Origin: Pseudomonas sp. BMS12
GTDB lineage: Bacteria > Pseudomonadota > Gammaproteobacteria > Pseudomonadales > Pseudomonadaceae
NCBI RefSeq assembly: GCF_001592875.1
Contig: NZ_LSOF01000014.1
Coordinates: 1-64,000, forward strand
Reading direction: 5' to 3'
DNA: 64,000 bases
In this document: positions 9,622 to 18,037 of the stretch, piece by piece
How positions within the stretch are numbered: the stretch's first letter is position 1
Layout of the letters: each line of letters begins with the position of its first letter
Translations under genes and position numbers: made by a program
Notes under the pieces: generated by a model
What the model saw: the letters and a program-made list of their open reading frames with translations, nothing else
Database searches by the model: none
What the model was told of the DNA's origin: nothing

Positions 9622-10614
9622 ATGAAAATTCTGGTGACCGGTGCGAGCGGTTTCATCGGTGGGCGCTTCGCCCGCTTTGCCCTGGAACAGGGCCTGACGG
9701 TGCGCGTCAATGGGCGCCGCCCCGAAGCGGTGCAGCATCTGATCAAGCGCGGCGCGGAGTTCGTCCAGGGTGACCTCAACGATGCCGATCTGGTGCACAA
9801 GCTTTGTCGCGATGTGGAAATGGTCGTGCATTGCGCTGGCGCCGTGGGCACCTGGGGCACCTACCAGCATTTCCACCAGGCCAACGTCGGTGTTACCCAG
9901 AACGTCATCGAGGCCTGTCTGGGGCAGAAGGTGCGACGCCTGGTGCACCTGTCTTCGCCCTCGGTGTACTTCGATGGCAAGTCGCATGTCGGTTTGCGCG
10001 AAGAGCAGGTGCCGAAGACGTTCGTCGACCACTATGGCGCGACCAAGTACCTGGCCGAGCTGAAGGTCATGGAGGCCCAGGAGTTCGGCCTGGAGGTGAT
10101 CGCCCTGCGTCCGCGCTTCGTCACTGGCGCCGGCGACACCAGCATTTTCCCACGGCTGATCAACATGCACCGCAAGGGCAAGCTGATGATCATCGGCGAC
10201 GGCCTGAACAAGGTCGACTTCACCAGCATGCAGAACCTCAACGACGCCCTGTTCAGCAGCCTGCTGGCCGCCGGGCCGGCGCTGGGCAAGGTGTACAACA
10301 TCAGCAATGGCGCGCCGCTGCCGCTGTGGGACGTGGTCAACTTCGTGCTGCGCCAGTTCGACCTGCCGCCGGTGACCAAGCACATGCCCTTCGCCCTGGC
10401 CTATGGCGCGGCGACGCTCAACGAGACGGTGTGCAAGCTGCTGCCGGGGCGCCCGGAACCGGCGCTGTTCCGCCTCGGCGTGGCGGTGATGGCGCGCGAT
10501 TTCTCCCTGGATATCTCCCGTGCCCGGCAATTCCTGGACTACGAGCCGCAGGTGCCGATCTGGACCGCGCTGGAAGAGTTCTGCACCTGGTGGAAGGTGC
10601 AGGGTTACCGATGA
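9622..10614 (+). CDS. NAD(P)-dependent epimerase/dehydratase-family (extended SDR) oxidoreductase
   Basis: This is a 330-residue extended short-chain dehydrogenase. The nucleotide-binding motif GASGFIG is at residues 8-14 and the catalytic YGATK (Tyr-x3-Lys) is near residue 140, after the conserved serines of [11 protein letters not shown]. Overall it resembles the 3-beta-hydroxysteroid dehydrogenase/sugar epimerase branch. The start at 9622 follows GGGGA; a TTG/ATG-rich extension from 9607 is possible but unneeded. It is probably a single-gene unit followed by a hairpin. The substrate cannot be assigned. Confidence 0.85.
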   Translation: MKILVTGASGFIGGRFARFALEQGLTVRVNGRRPEAVQHLIKRGAEFVQGDLNDADLVHKLCRDVEMVVHCAGAVGTWGTYQHFHQANVGVTQNVIEACLGQKVRRLVHLSSPSVYFDGKSHVGLREEQVPKTFVDHYGATKYLAELKVMEAQEFGLEVIALRPRFVTGAGDTSIFPRLINMHRKGKLMIIGDGLNKVDFTSMQNLNDALFSSLLAAGPALGKVYNISNGAPLPLWDVVNFVLRQFDLPPVTKHMPFALAYGAATLNETVCKLLPGRPEPALFRLGVAVMARDFSLDISRARQFLDYEPQVPIWTALEEFCTWWKVQGYR

Positions 10615-10617
10615 GGT

Positions 10618-10647
10618 CACCCCGGGCGAGGGTGGCCGGGGTGTTAT
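10618..10647 (+). terminator. Stem-loop terminator after the SDR gene
   Basis: A perfect 8-bp stem CACCCCGG/CCGGGGTG is followed by TTATCTAT just after the stop codon. The T-tract is weak, but the position fits an intrinsic terminator. Confidence 0.55.
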
Positions 10648-10733
10648 CTATCGGCGCCGGCTTATAGCCGGCCGATCCTGCCGGTTGCGCTGGGCGACCT
10701 ATACTGGCGGATAAAGCCAGCGAGGACGTCCGC

Positions 10734-11756
10734 ATGTTCGCCATGATGGAAAACGCCCGGCTCGAAGCCCTGCATCTTGCCCAAGACACTGCCACCGGCC
10801 TGCGAGCCATCATCGCCATTCACAGCAGCAAACTTGGCCCCGCCCTGGGCGGTTGCCGCTACCTGGCCTACCCCGACGACAGCAGCGCCATCTGCGACGC
10901 CATCCGCCTGGCTCAGGGCATGAGCTACAAGGCCGCTCTGGCCGGCCTGGCTCAGGGTGGCGGCAAGGCGGTGCTGATCCGTCCGCCCCATGTGCAGAGT
11001 CGTGCCGCGCTGTTCGAAGCCTTCGGCCGCATGATCGAGTCATTGAACGGGCGCTACATCACCGCAATGGACAGCGGCACTTCCAGCGCCGATATGGACT
11101 GCATCGCCCAGCAGACCCGCCACGTCACCAGTACTACAGCCGCTGGCGATCCCTCGCCGCATACCGCCATGGGCGTGTACGCCGGCATCCGTGCCACGGC
11201 CCGGGCGCGCCTGGGCGGCGACGACCTGCAGGGCCTGCGGGTGGCGATCCAGGGCCTGGGTAATGTCGGCTATGCCCTGGCCCAGCAACTGGCGGCGGCC
11301 GGAGTCGAGCTGTTCGTCAGCGATCTCGATGTCGGCCGGGTGCAACTGGCGGTGGAGGAGCTCGGTGCCCAGCGGGTGAGCAACGAGGAGCTGCTCACCA
11401 CCCCCTGCGACATCCTGGTGCCCTGCGGCCTAGGCGGGGTGCTCAACCCGCAGACGGTGAGCGAGCTGCACTGCGCGGCGGTGGCCGGCGCGGCCAACAA
11501 CCAGCTGGCCAGCGCCGAGGTGGCCGACGAACTGGAGGCGCGCGGCATCCTCTATGCGCCGGACTACGTGATCAATTCCGGCGGCCTGATCTACGTGGCG
11601 CTCAAGCATCGCGGCGAGGAATTGCCGGCGATCACCGCCCACCTGGCCAAGATCGGCCAGCGCCTGACCGAAATCTACGCCCACGCCCAGGCCGACAAGC
11701 GCTCGCCGGCGCGGGTTGCCGACGCCCTGGCCGAACGTCTGCTCTACGGCAGCTAG
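10734..11756 (+). CDS. ldh: Leucine/Phe/Val-type amino-acid dehydrogenase
   Basis: This is a 340-residue NAD-dependent dehydrogenase of the Glu/Leu/Phe/Val family that oxidatively deaminates a branched-chain or aromatic amino acid to its 2-oxo acid. The dimerisation domain carries GPALGGCR, and GLAQGGGKAVL holds the catalytic lysine. The C-terminal Rossmann fold has GLGNVG. Its length matches leucine dehydrogenase and is much shorter than hexameric glutamate dehydrogenase. The start follows GAGGACGTCCGC. The E1alpha gene follows at 94 bp, so its product could feed the complex encoded next. The same order is known, from memory, in P. aeruginosa. Confidence 0.88.
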   Translation: MFAMMENARLEALHLAQDTATGLRAIIAIHSSKLGPALGGCRYLAYPDDSSAICDAIRLAQGMSYKAALAGLAQGGGKAVLIRPPHVQSRAALFEAFGRMIESLNGRYITAMDSGTSSADMDCIAQQTRHVTSTTAAGDPSPHTAMGVYAGIRATARARLGGDDLQGLRVAIQGLGNVGYALAQQLAAAGVELFVSDLDVGRVQLAVEELGAQRVSNEELLTTPCDILVPCGLGGVLNPQTVSELHCAAVAGAANNQLASAEVADELEARGILYAPDYVINSGGLIYVALKHRGEELPAITAHLAKIGQRLTEIYAHAQADKRSPARVADALAERLLYGS

Positions 11757-11850
11757 CCTCCCCACCCGGAGCCTTGCTGCCCCCATGCCTGGCGCCACAA
11801 GCGCGGGGCCACAGCGCATGCCTATCCGGCGTGCCGCGAGGAGGAGTGCC

Positions 11851-12948
11851 ATGAGCCAATGCTCGCTCGAACTACCCCTGACCCGTTATCTGGCCCCCGA
11901 CGGCAGCCTGGTTGGCGAGCTGCCGGAGTGGGCCGACGACTTCAACCTGCTCGCCCGTCTGTATCGGCAGATGCAGCTGACCCGCCTGTTCGACCAGAAG
12001 GCCGTGGCCCTGCAGCGTACCGGGCGCATCGGCACCTACGCGCCGACCCTCGGCCAGGAGGCCATTGGCGTGGCCATCGGCTGCCGCATGCACGCCGAAG
12101 ATGTGCTGGTGCCTTACTACCGCGACACCGCCGTGCAGCTGATGCGCGGCGTGAAGATGGAAGAAATCCTGCTCTACTGGGGCGGCGACGAGCGCGGCAG
12201 TGCCTATGTCGACCCGGCGGTGGCCGAGGACTTCCCGCTCTGCGTGCCGATCGCCACCCAGGCCCTGCATGCCTGCGGCGTGGCCAGTGCGTTCAAGATT
12301 CGCGGCCAGCACCGGGTGGCCGTGACCACCTGCGGCGACGGCGCCACCAGCAAGGGCGACTTCCTCGAAGCACTCAATGTGGCCGGCGCCTGGCAGCTGC
12401 CGGTGGTCTTCGTGATCAACAACAACCAGTGGGCCATCTCCACGCCACGGCGCATCCAGAGCGGCGCGCCGACTCTGGCGCAGAAGGCCATCGGCGCCGG
12501 CTTCCACGGCGAGCAGGTCGACGGCAATGACGTGCTGGCGGTGTACGACCGCATTGGCGTGGCGCTGGAGCGTGCGCGCCAGGGCAAGGGGCCGGCGCTG
12601 CTGGAGTGCCTCAGCTATCGCCTGGGCGACCACACCACCGCCGACGACGCCACCCGCTACCGCAGCGGCGAGGAAGTGAAGAAGGCCTGGGACGAGGAGC
12701 CGATCAAGCGCCTGCAGCGCTTCATGCTGCACCAGGGGGTGTGGGACGAGGGCCGCGAGCAGGCCTTGATCGGCGAGTGCCAGGCCCTGGTGCAACAGGC
12801 GGTGGAGGCCTTCGAGGCGGTCGAGGTGCCGCCAGCCGAGGCGGCCATCGAGCATGTCTATGCGCGCTGGCCGGCGGCCCTGGCCGAGCAGCGCGAGATG
12901 CTGCTGGAGCGCGCCGCGCGCCGCGCGGGAGGGCAGGAGCATGAATGA
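11851..12948 (+). CDS. 2-oxoacid (pyruvate-type) dehydrogenase E1 component, alpha subunit
   Basis: This is a 365-residue thiamine-diphosphate-dependent E1 alpha subunit that decarboxylates a 2-oxo acid and, with the beta subunit, acylates the lipoyl arm of E2. The ThDP motif is clear: GDGATSKGDF to VINNNQW. The loop containing YRLGDHTTADDATRYR is the phosphorylation-loop region of the family. The ATG at 11851 has a strong GAGGAGG site; an upstream in-frame stretch is a run of non-homologous residues. Its last 8 bp overlap the beta-subunit gene. It is annotated as pyruvate dehydrogenase in relatives; a branched-chain substrate is plausible given ldh. Confidence 0.92.
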   Translation: MSQCSLELPLTRYLAPDGSLVGELPEWADDFNLLARLYRQMQLTRLFDQKAVALQRTGRIGTYAPTLGQEAIGVAIGCRMHAEDVLVPYYRDTAVQLMRGVKMEEILLYWGGDERGSAYVDPAVAEDFPLCVPIATQALHACGVASAFKIRGQHRVAVTTCGDGATSKGDFLEALNVAGAWQLPVVFVINNNQWAISTPRRIQSGAPTLAQKAIGAGFHGEQVDGNDVLAVYDRIGVALERARQGKGPALLECLSYRLGDHTTADDATRYRSGEEVKKAWDEEPIKRLQRFMLHQGVWDEGREQALIGECQALVQQAVEAFEAVEVPPAEAAIEHVYARWPAALAEQREMLLERAARRAGGQEHE

Positions 12949-13930
12949 GGTGAAGAAGTACGCCCTGCTGGAAGCCGTCAACCTGGCCCTGCACCGCGCC
13001 ATGCAGGAAGACCAGAACGTGGTGGTGCTGGGCGAGGATATCGGCGTCAACGGCGGGGTCTTCCGCGCCACCCTGGGCCTGCGCGAGGCCTACGGTTTCA
13101 AGCGCGTGCTCGACACGCCGCTGGCCGAGACCATGATTGCCGGCCTGTCCGTGGGCATGGCGGCGCAGGGGCTGAAGCCGGTGATGGAGATCCAGTTCCT
13201 CGGCTTCGTCTTCGCCGCCATGGAGCAGCTGCTGGCCCACGCCGCCCGCATGCGCAATCGTACCCGTGGCCGGCTGAGCTGCCCCATGGTGCTGCGCAGC
13301 CCGATGGGCGCCGGCATCCGTGCGCCGGAGCATCACAGCGAGAGCACCGAGGCGCTGTTCGCCCATATCCCCGGCCTGCGCGTGGTCATCCCCTCGTCGC
13401 CGGCGCGGGCCTACGGCCTGCTGCTGGCGGCCATCGACGATCCCGACCCGGTGGTGTTCCTCGAACCGACCCGTCTGTATCGGATGAACCCGCAGCCGCT
13501 GCTCGACGATGGCAAACGTCTGCCGCTGGACAGCTGCTTCACCCTGCGCGAGGGCGGTGACATCACCCTTGTCAGCTGGGGCGCGAGCATCCACGAAACG
13601 CTGCAGGCCGCCGCACGCCTGGCCGAACAGGGTGTGGTCGCGGAGGTGATCGACGTGGCCTGTCTCAAGCCACTGGATCTCGACACCCTGGAAGCCTCGG
13701 TGCGCAAGACCGGGCGCTGCGTGATCGTGCACGAGGCGCCGAAATCCTGCGCCGTGGGTGCGGAGATCGCCGCCAGCCTCTACGAGCGCGCGTTGCTCGA
13801 CCTGCAGGCGCCGATCCAGAGGGTCACCGCGCCGGATATTCCGCCGCCGCTGTATCGCCTGGAACAGCTGTACATCCCCGGCGTCGAGGACATCCTCGCC
13901 GCCTGCGATGCCGCCCTGAACTACGCGTAA
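12941..13930 (+). CDS. 2-oxoacid dehydrogenase E1 component, beta subunit
   Basis: This is a 329-residue beta subunit with transketolase pyrimidine-binding and C-terminal domains. Landmarks are VLGEDIGVNGGVFRAT (start of the family), DTPLAETMIAGLSVGMA, and EAPKSCAVGAEIAA in the C-terminal half. The ATG at 12941 lies inside the end of the alpha gene, directly after GGGCAGGAGC, which implies coupled translation and 1:1 subunit output. It acts with E1alpha and the E2 encoded 101 bp downstream. Confidence 0.93.
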   Translation: MNEVKKYALLEAVNLALHRAMQEDQNVVVLGEDIGVNGGVFRATLGLREAYGFKRVLDTPLAETMIAGLSVGMAAQGLKPVMEIQFLGFVFAAMEQLLAHAARMRNRTRGRLSCPMVLRSPMGAGIRAPEHHSESTEALFAHIPGLRVVIPSSPARAYGLLLAAIDDPDPVVFLEPTRLYRMNPQPLLDDGKRLPLDSCFTLREGGDITLVSWGASIHETLQAAARLAEQGVVAEVIDVACLKPLDLDTLEASVRKTGRCVIVHEAPKSCAVGAEIAASLYERALLDLQAPIQRVTAPDIPPPLYRLEQLYIPGVEDILAACDAALNYA

Positions 13931-13992
13931 CAACTTAGGGGTGAGGGTGCCATCGGCTGCTCGGAGTGGTCTGGAAATCCCTCGCCCCCCCG

Positions 13993-14015
13993 CCCCTCTC
14001 CCAGAGGGAGAGGGG
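13993..14015. repeat. CCCCTCTCCC/GGGAGAGGGG palindrome upstream of E2
   Basis: A nearly perfect inverted repeat of ten bases with a three-base centre sits between the E1beta and E2 genes, ending about 7 bp before the E2 ribosome-binding site. It is one of four related palindromes in the window. It could modulate relative E2 translation or mRNA stability. Confidence 0.6.
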
Positions 14016-14031
14016 AGAACAAGGAGGAACG

Positions 14032-15141
14032 ATGAAATACTTCAAGCTGCCCGACCTGGGCGAAGGGTTGCAGGAGGCCGAGATCGTGCAGTGGCACGTG
14101 CAGGCTGGCGATTCGGTGAAGGCCGACCAGCTGCTGGTCTCGGTGGAGACGGCCAAGGCCATCGTCGATATCCCGGCGCCCTATGACGGCGTGGTGGCCA
14201 AGACCTTCGGCGGCGAGGGCGACCTGCTGCACGTGGGCGAACCGCTATTGGCCTACGAGGGCGAGGACGATGCCGGCACCGTGGTCGGCCGCTTGGAAGG
14301 TGGGCCCGGCGGTGCGCAGGAGGACAGCTTCTGCGTCGGCGCCGCCCCCTCGACCCGCGAGCATATGGCGCCACGGGCCACGCCGGCAGTACGCCAACTG
14401 GCGCGCAAGCTCGGCGTCGACCTGGCAGGGCTGGCCGGCAGTGGCGCCGAGGGGCTGATCACCGCTGCCGATGTGGAGGGCGCCGCCCAGGTGGCCTCGT
14501 CGCGTATCGGCGGCGAGCGCCTGCGTGGAGTCAGGCGCAGCATGGCGATCAACATGGCCAAGTCGCATGCCGAGGTCGTGCCGGTGACCATCTACGGCGA
14601 TGCCGATCTACATCGCTGGGGCAAGGCGCGCGACCCGCTGATTCGCCTGGCCAAGGCCATCGCCCATGCCTGTACGGTGGAGCCGGTGCTCAACAGCTGG
14701 TTCGACGGGCGCGGCCCCTCGATCCGCCAGCATGACAAGCTCGACCTGGGGATCGCCGTGGACACCCCGGACGGCCTGTTCGTGCCGGTGCTGCGCAATG
14801 TCGGCGAACGCAGCGCGGAGGACCTGAAAGAAGGCATGGCGCGCCTGCGCGCCGACGTGCAGGCGCGCTCCATCCCGCCGCAGGAGATGATGGGCGCGAC
14901 CATTACCCTGTCCAACTTCGGCAACCTGTTCGGCCGCTACGCCAACCCCATCGTGGTGCCGCCGCAGGTGGCGATCATCGGTGCTGGCGGTATCCGCGAC
15001 GAGGTGGTGGCCTGGCAGGGTCAGCCGGCAGTGCATCCGGTGCTGCCGCTGTCGCTGACCTTCGATCATCGCGCCGTGACCGGCGGCGAGGCGGCGCGTT
15101 TTCTCAAGGCTTTGGTACAGGCGCTGGAGGTCGAGGCCTAG
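14032..15141 (+). CDS. 2-oxoacid dehydrogenase E2 component (dihydrolipoamide acyltransferase)
   Basis: This is a 369-residue E2 that transfers the acyl group from lipoyl-lysine to CoA. One lipoyl domain occupies residues 1-76, with the lipoylated Lys in SVETAKAIVD. A peripheral subunit-binding domain lies at about 118-155 (PAVRQLARKLGVDL). The catalytic acyltransferase domain holds LSFDHRAVTGGEAARFL-like residues (here LTFDHRAVTGG). The usual Asp of the H-x3-D-G motif appears as Thr in this reading, a variant I have seen in related proteins. The start at 14032 has AAGGAGG. No E3 gene is adjacent, so a shared dihydrolipoamide dehydrogenase is presumably recruited. Confidence 0.92.
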   Translation: MKYFKLPDLGEGLQEAEIVQWHVQAGDSVKADQLLVSVETAKAIVDIPAPYDGVVAKTFGGEGDLLHVGEPLLAYEGEDDAGTVVGRLEGGPGGAQEDSFCVGAAPSTREHMAPRATPAVRQLARKLGVDLAGLAGSGAEGLITAADVEGAAQVASSRIGGERLRGVRRSMAINMAKSHAEVVPVTIYGDADLHRWGKARDPLIRLAKAIAHACTVEPVLNSWFDGRGPSIRQHDKLDLGIAVDTPDGLFVPVLRNVGERSAEDLKEGMARLRADVQARSIPPQEMMGATITLSNFGNLFGRYANPIVVPPQVAIIGAGGIRDEVVAWQGQPAVHPVLPLSLTFDHRAVTGGEAARFLKALVQALEVEA

Positions 15142-15239
15142 TCTGGATAGACGTCGGGCGGTTGTGACGGGGGAGAGCAGGCTTGGGGCGACCGCTGAAG
15201 GGGCCAGGGCGCTAGCCCCCTCGGGCGATCAATATCGGC

Positions 15240-15503
15240 TTACTCCTGAGCCTCTGCCTGCTCCAGCTCAGCGAGGGCATCGGGCTGGTTCTTGAAGGCC
15301 TTGGCAAAGGTGTCGCGGTTCTTCGCCATGAAGATGCCGAGCTCCTCCACCTGCTCCTCGCTGAGCGAGGGCACCGCCTTGTGCAGCGCGCCGGACAGGG
15401 CCTCGGCCAGCTCCAGCATCTTGTCGTAACGATCGGCTTCGGATTTATCCATGAACAGGCGCTCCGGATCGCGACTGCTGCGGTACACCACTTCGACGGC
15501 CAT
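15240..15503 (-). CDS. yebG: YebG-family SOS-response protein
   Basis: This is an 87-residue cytoplasmic protein of the YebG family, recognised by MAVEVVYRSSRDPERLF, the acidic-helical middle and EELGIFMAKNRDTFAKAF. YebG is a LexA-controlled DNA-damage gene in enterobacteria, with its molecular role unknown. A LexA-like box lies 32 bp upstream of the start. The gene is monocistronic and divergent from psiE. Confidence 0.9.
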   Translation of the reverse strand: MAVEVVYRSSRDPERLFMDKSEADRYDKMLELAEALSGALHKAVPSLSEEQVEELGIFMAKNRDTFAKAFKNQPDALAELEQAEAQE

Positions 15504-15534
15504 TCATCACCTCATTCCCGTATATTTGGCTGAT

Positions 15535-15550
15535 ATGTATGGATATACAG
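15535..15550 (-). promoter_or_regulatory. LexA (SOS) box upstream of yebG
   Basis: The 16-mer ATGTATGGATATACAG fits the CTGT-N8-ACAG consensus with one mismatch in the outer half-site (A for C). Flanking bases (…TGAT and TATT) keep the AT-rich context. It lies 32-47 bp before the yebG start, where repression of that gene is expected. Confidence 0.6.
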
Positions 15551-15654
15551 TATTTGATTCCCTTAGCCGGGTGCAACCCCCATGGCCTTCATCCTGCATA
15601 GCCGTTGTCATCGAATGGGTCCAGTCTGAGCTGCAGTGATCGAAGGAGTGTGCG

Positions 15655-16122
15655 ATGAGCCTGAAGAGAATCGATAGCTTGCGTGAAGGCGTGCATGATC
15701 TGGCCCAATCCCTGGGCAACCTGCTGGTGGAAAGCTTCCACTATCTGGCCCTGTTCGCCATCGGCGGCATTACCGCCTGGGCCTCGGTGGTGGCCTTCCT
15801 CGGCATGTTGGACAAGGGCCACATCACGGTGGACGACATCCTGCTGCTGTTCATCTACCTGGAGCTGGGCGCCATGGTCGGCATCTACTTCAAGACCAAC
15901 CATATGCCGGTGCGCTTCCTGATCTACGTGGCGATCACCGCGCTGACCCGCCTGCTGATCTCCGACGTGTCACACCATCATCGTCCGGACATGGGCGTGG
16001 TCTACGTCTCCGGCGCCATTCTGTTGCTGGCAGTGGCGATCCTGGTGGTGCGTTACGCCTCGGCACGCTTCCCTTCGGTGCAGGTGCCGGCGCGACTGGG
16101 AAAGGATACGGAGGAAAGCTGA
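15655..16122 (+). CDS. psiE: Phosphate-starvation-inducible PsiE-family membrane protein
   Basis: This is a 155-residue inner-membrane protein with four predicted helices. It has the PsiE family signature in the third helix region, IYVAITALTRLLISD, after the loop KTNHMPVRFL. The family is induced by phosphate starvation in E. coli, but its activity is unknown. The start has AAGGAG at a good distance. Its stop codon directly abuts that of the converging AraC gene with no base between. Confidence 0.85.
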   Translation: MSLKRIDSLREGVHDLAQSLGNLLVESFHYLALFAIGGITAWASVVAFLGMLDKGHITVDDILLLFIYLELGAMVGIYFKTNHMPVRFLIYVAITALTRLLISDVSHHHRPDMGVVYVSGAILLLAVAILVVRYASARFPSVQVPARLGKDTEES

Positions 16123-16992
16123 TCAGCGCGCGGCGCGCAGCAGGCCGGGGGCGCCGCCGAAGGCTTCGCGAAAGCGGTTGCTGAAGTGGCTGGCGCTGGC
16201 GAAGCCGCAGGCCAGGGCGATCTCGCCCAGAGGTAGGTCTCCGTGCTGCAACAGTTCGCGCGCCCGCAGCAGGCGTCGCTGCAGCACGTAGCGATGCGGC
16301 GGCAGGCCGAAGCTCTCGCGGAACATGCGGGCGAAGTGGTATTCGGAAAGCGCTGCCAGCTGCGCCAGTTCGCCCAGGGTCAGTGCCTGATCCAGGTGTT
16401 GCTCGATGTAGTCCACCAGGCGCCGGCGCAGATGCGGCGCCAGCCCGCCTTTGAGTTTCAGCCCCTGGCGCAGCCCGACCTGGGTCAGCAGCAGGTGGCT
16501 GATCATCTCGTGGGCCAGGCTGCTGGCCAGCAGGCGCTCGCCGGGTTCGTCCCAGGTCAGCATCGCCAGCTGGCGGAATTGCAGCGCCAGGCGTGGATCG
16601 TCGAGGAAGGTGCTCTCGCGCAGTTGCAGCTCGCGCGGCTCGCGGTCGAGCAGGGCGACGGCGCTGGCGGCGAAACGCTGCGGGCTGACGTAGAGGTGGG
16701 CCAGGCGGATGTCGCCGTTGATCACCCAGGATGACTCGTGGCCGGCAGGCAGCACGCACAGCTTGTCCGGTGAGCCCTTGGTGCCGGGGCGCTCACGGCG
16801 AAAGGTGCCGGTGCCGCCGGCCAGGTAGCAGGACAGCGTGTGATGCTCCGGGCCCTGGTAGTCGCGGGCGTCGTGATGGTTGCTCCACAGTGCCGCGGCC
16901 AGCTCGTCGCCCAGCTCGGCGCCGCGCAGCAGACGCGCGTTGGGCGAGCTGCTGAGCGACTGGAAGACCTGGTTATGTTCGAGTGCGGCCAT
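16123..16992 (-). CDS. AraC-family transcriptional regulator
   Basis: This is a 289-residue regulator. The N-terminal two-thirds is a cupin-like ligand domain. The last hundred residues hold two HTH motifs (LGELAQLAALSEYHFARMFRESFG, cut: LAALSEYHFARMF; IALACGFASASHFSNRFREAFG, cut: CGFASASHFSNRFREAFG). It is divergent from an EamA exporter gene with 142 bp between starts, which it may regulate. The ligand is unknown. Confidence 0.9.
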   Translation of the reverse strand: MAALEHNQVFQSLSSSPNARLLRGAELGDELAAALWSNHHDARDYQGPEHHTLSCYLAGGTGTFRRERPGTKGSPDKLCVLPAGHESSWVINGDIRLAHLYVSPQRFAASAVALLDREPRELQLRESTFLDDPRLALQFRQLAMLTWDEPGERLLASSLAHEMISHLLLTQVGLRQGLKLKGGLAPHLRRRLVDYIEQHLDQALTLGELAQLAALSEYHFARMFRESFGLPPHRYVLQRRLLRARELLQHGDLPLGEIALACGFASASHFSNRFREAFGGAPGLLRAAR

Positions 16993-17134
16993 GGCTGGGG
17001 ATCAGGCGGTGCGATGTTGCCATCCTACTCCCGCTGCGTGCCTTCGCCAGCGTCTGGCGGCAGATAAGCGCAAGTTTGTGCAAGCGCGGCGCGGCTGCCG
17101 GGGAGGAGACTGCAGGGGTCTACGGAGCCCTGCC

Positions 17135-18037
17135 ATGAACCTGTCGCTGTACCTGCTCACCGTGCTGATCTGGGGCACCACCTGGATCGCCCTCAAGCTG
17201 CAACTGGGCGAGGTGGCCATCCCCGTGTCCATCGCCTATCGCTTCGCCCTGGCGGCCGCCGTGCTGTTCGGCGTGCTTCTGCTCAGTCGCCGCCTGCAGC
17301 GCCTCGACCGGCGTGGCCAGCTGCTGTGCCTGGCCCAGGGGCTGTGCCTGTTCTGCCTCAACTTCATGTGCTTCTACACCGCCAGCCAGTGGATTCCCAG
17401 TGGCCTGGTGGCGGTGATCTTTTCCACCGCAACCCTGTGGAACGCGCTGAATGCCCGGCTGTTCATGGGCCGGCGGGTCGCCGTCAATGTGCTGGCCGGC
17501 GGCGCCCTGGGGCTGCTCGGCCTGGGTCTGCTGTTCTGGCCGGAGCTGGCGCACCACGAAGCCAGCCATGAAACCCTGCTCGGCATCGGCCTGGCGTTGC
17601 TCGGTACCCTGTGTTTCTCCGCCGGCAACCTGCTCTCCAGCCTGCAGCAGCAGGCAGGCCTCAAGCCGCTGACCACCAACGCCTGGGGCATGTTCTACGG
17701 TGCGCTGCTGCTGGTTGGCTACTGCCTGGTGGCCGGCGTGCCGTTCGGCTTCGAGGCCAACCCGCGCTACATCGGTTCGCTGCTGTACCTGGCGATTCCC
17801 GGCTCGGTGATCGGCTTCACCGCCTACCTGACCCTGGTCGGCCGCATGGGGCCAGAGCGCGCGGCCTACTGCACCGTGCTGTTCCCGGTGGTGGCGCTGA
17901 ACATCTCGGTGTTCGTCGAGGGCTACCAGTGGACGGCGCCGGCGTTGTGCGGCCTGCTGCTGGTGATGCTCGGCAACGTACTGGTGTTCCGCCAGCCCAA
18001 GCCGGCGGCCCCTGTGGTCGAGCCGGCCCGGGGCTAG
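17135..18037 (+). CDS. EamA/DMT-family transporter
   Basis: This is a 300-residue inner-membrane protein with ten helices in two EamA repeats. The first begins LLTVLIWGTTWIALK (WGTTW is a hallmark). The second repeat ends with GPERAAYCTVLFPVVALNIS. It is a probable metabolite or amino-acid exporter. The start at 17135 follows GGAGCCC. Its last four bases overlap the converging ATPase gene. Control by the divergent AraC regulator is likely. Confidence 0.87.
   Translation: MNLSLYLLTVLIWGTTWIALKLQLGEVAIPVSIAYRFALAAAVLFGVLLLSRRLQRLDRRGQLLCLAQGLCLFCLNFMCFYTASQWIPSGLVAVIFSTATLWNALNARLFMGRRVAVNVLAGGALGLLGLGLLFWPELAHHEASHETLLGIGLALLGTLCFSAGNLLSSLQQQAGLKPLTTNAWGMFYGALLLVGYCLVAGVPFGFEANPRYIGSLLYLAIPGSVIGFTAYLTLVGRMGPERAAYCTVLFPVVALNISVFVEGYQWTAPALCGLLLVMLGNVLVFRQPKPAAPVVEPARG

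Noticed and set aside
12722..13933. 403-codon minus-strand frame opposite E1beta
   Set aside because: Antisense of a highly conserved gene with no homology of its own.
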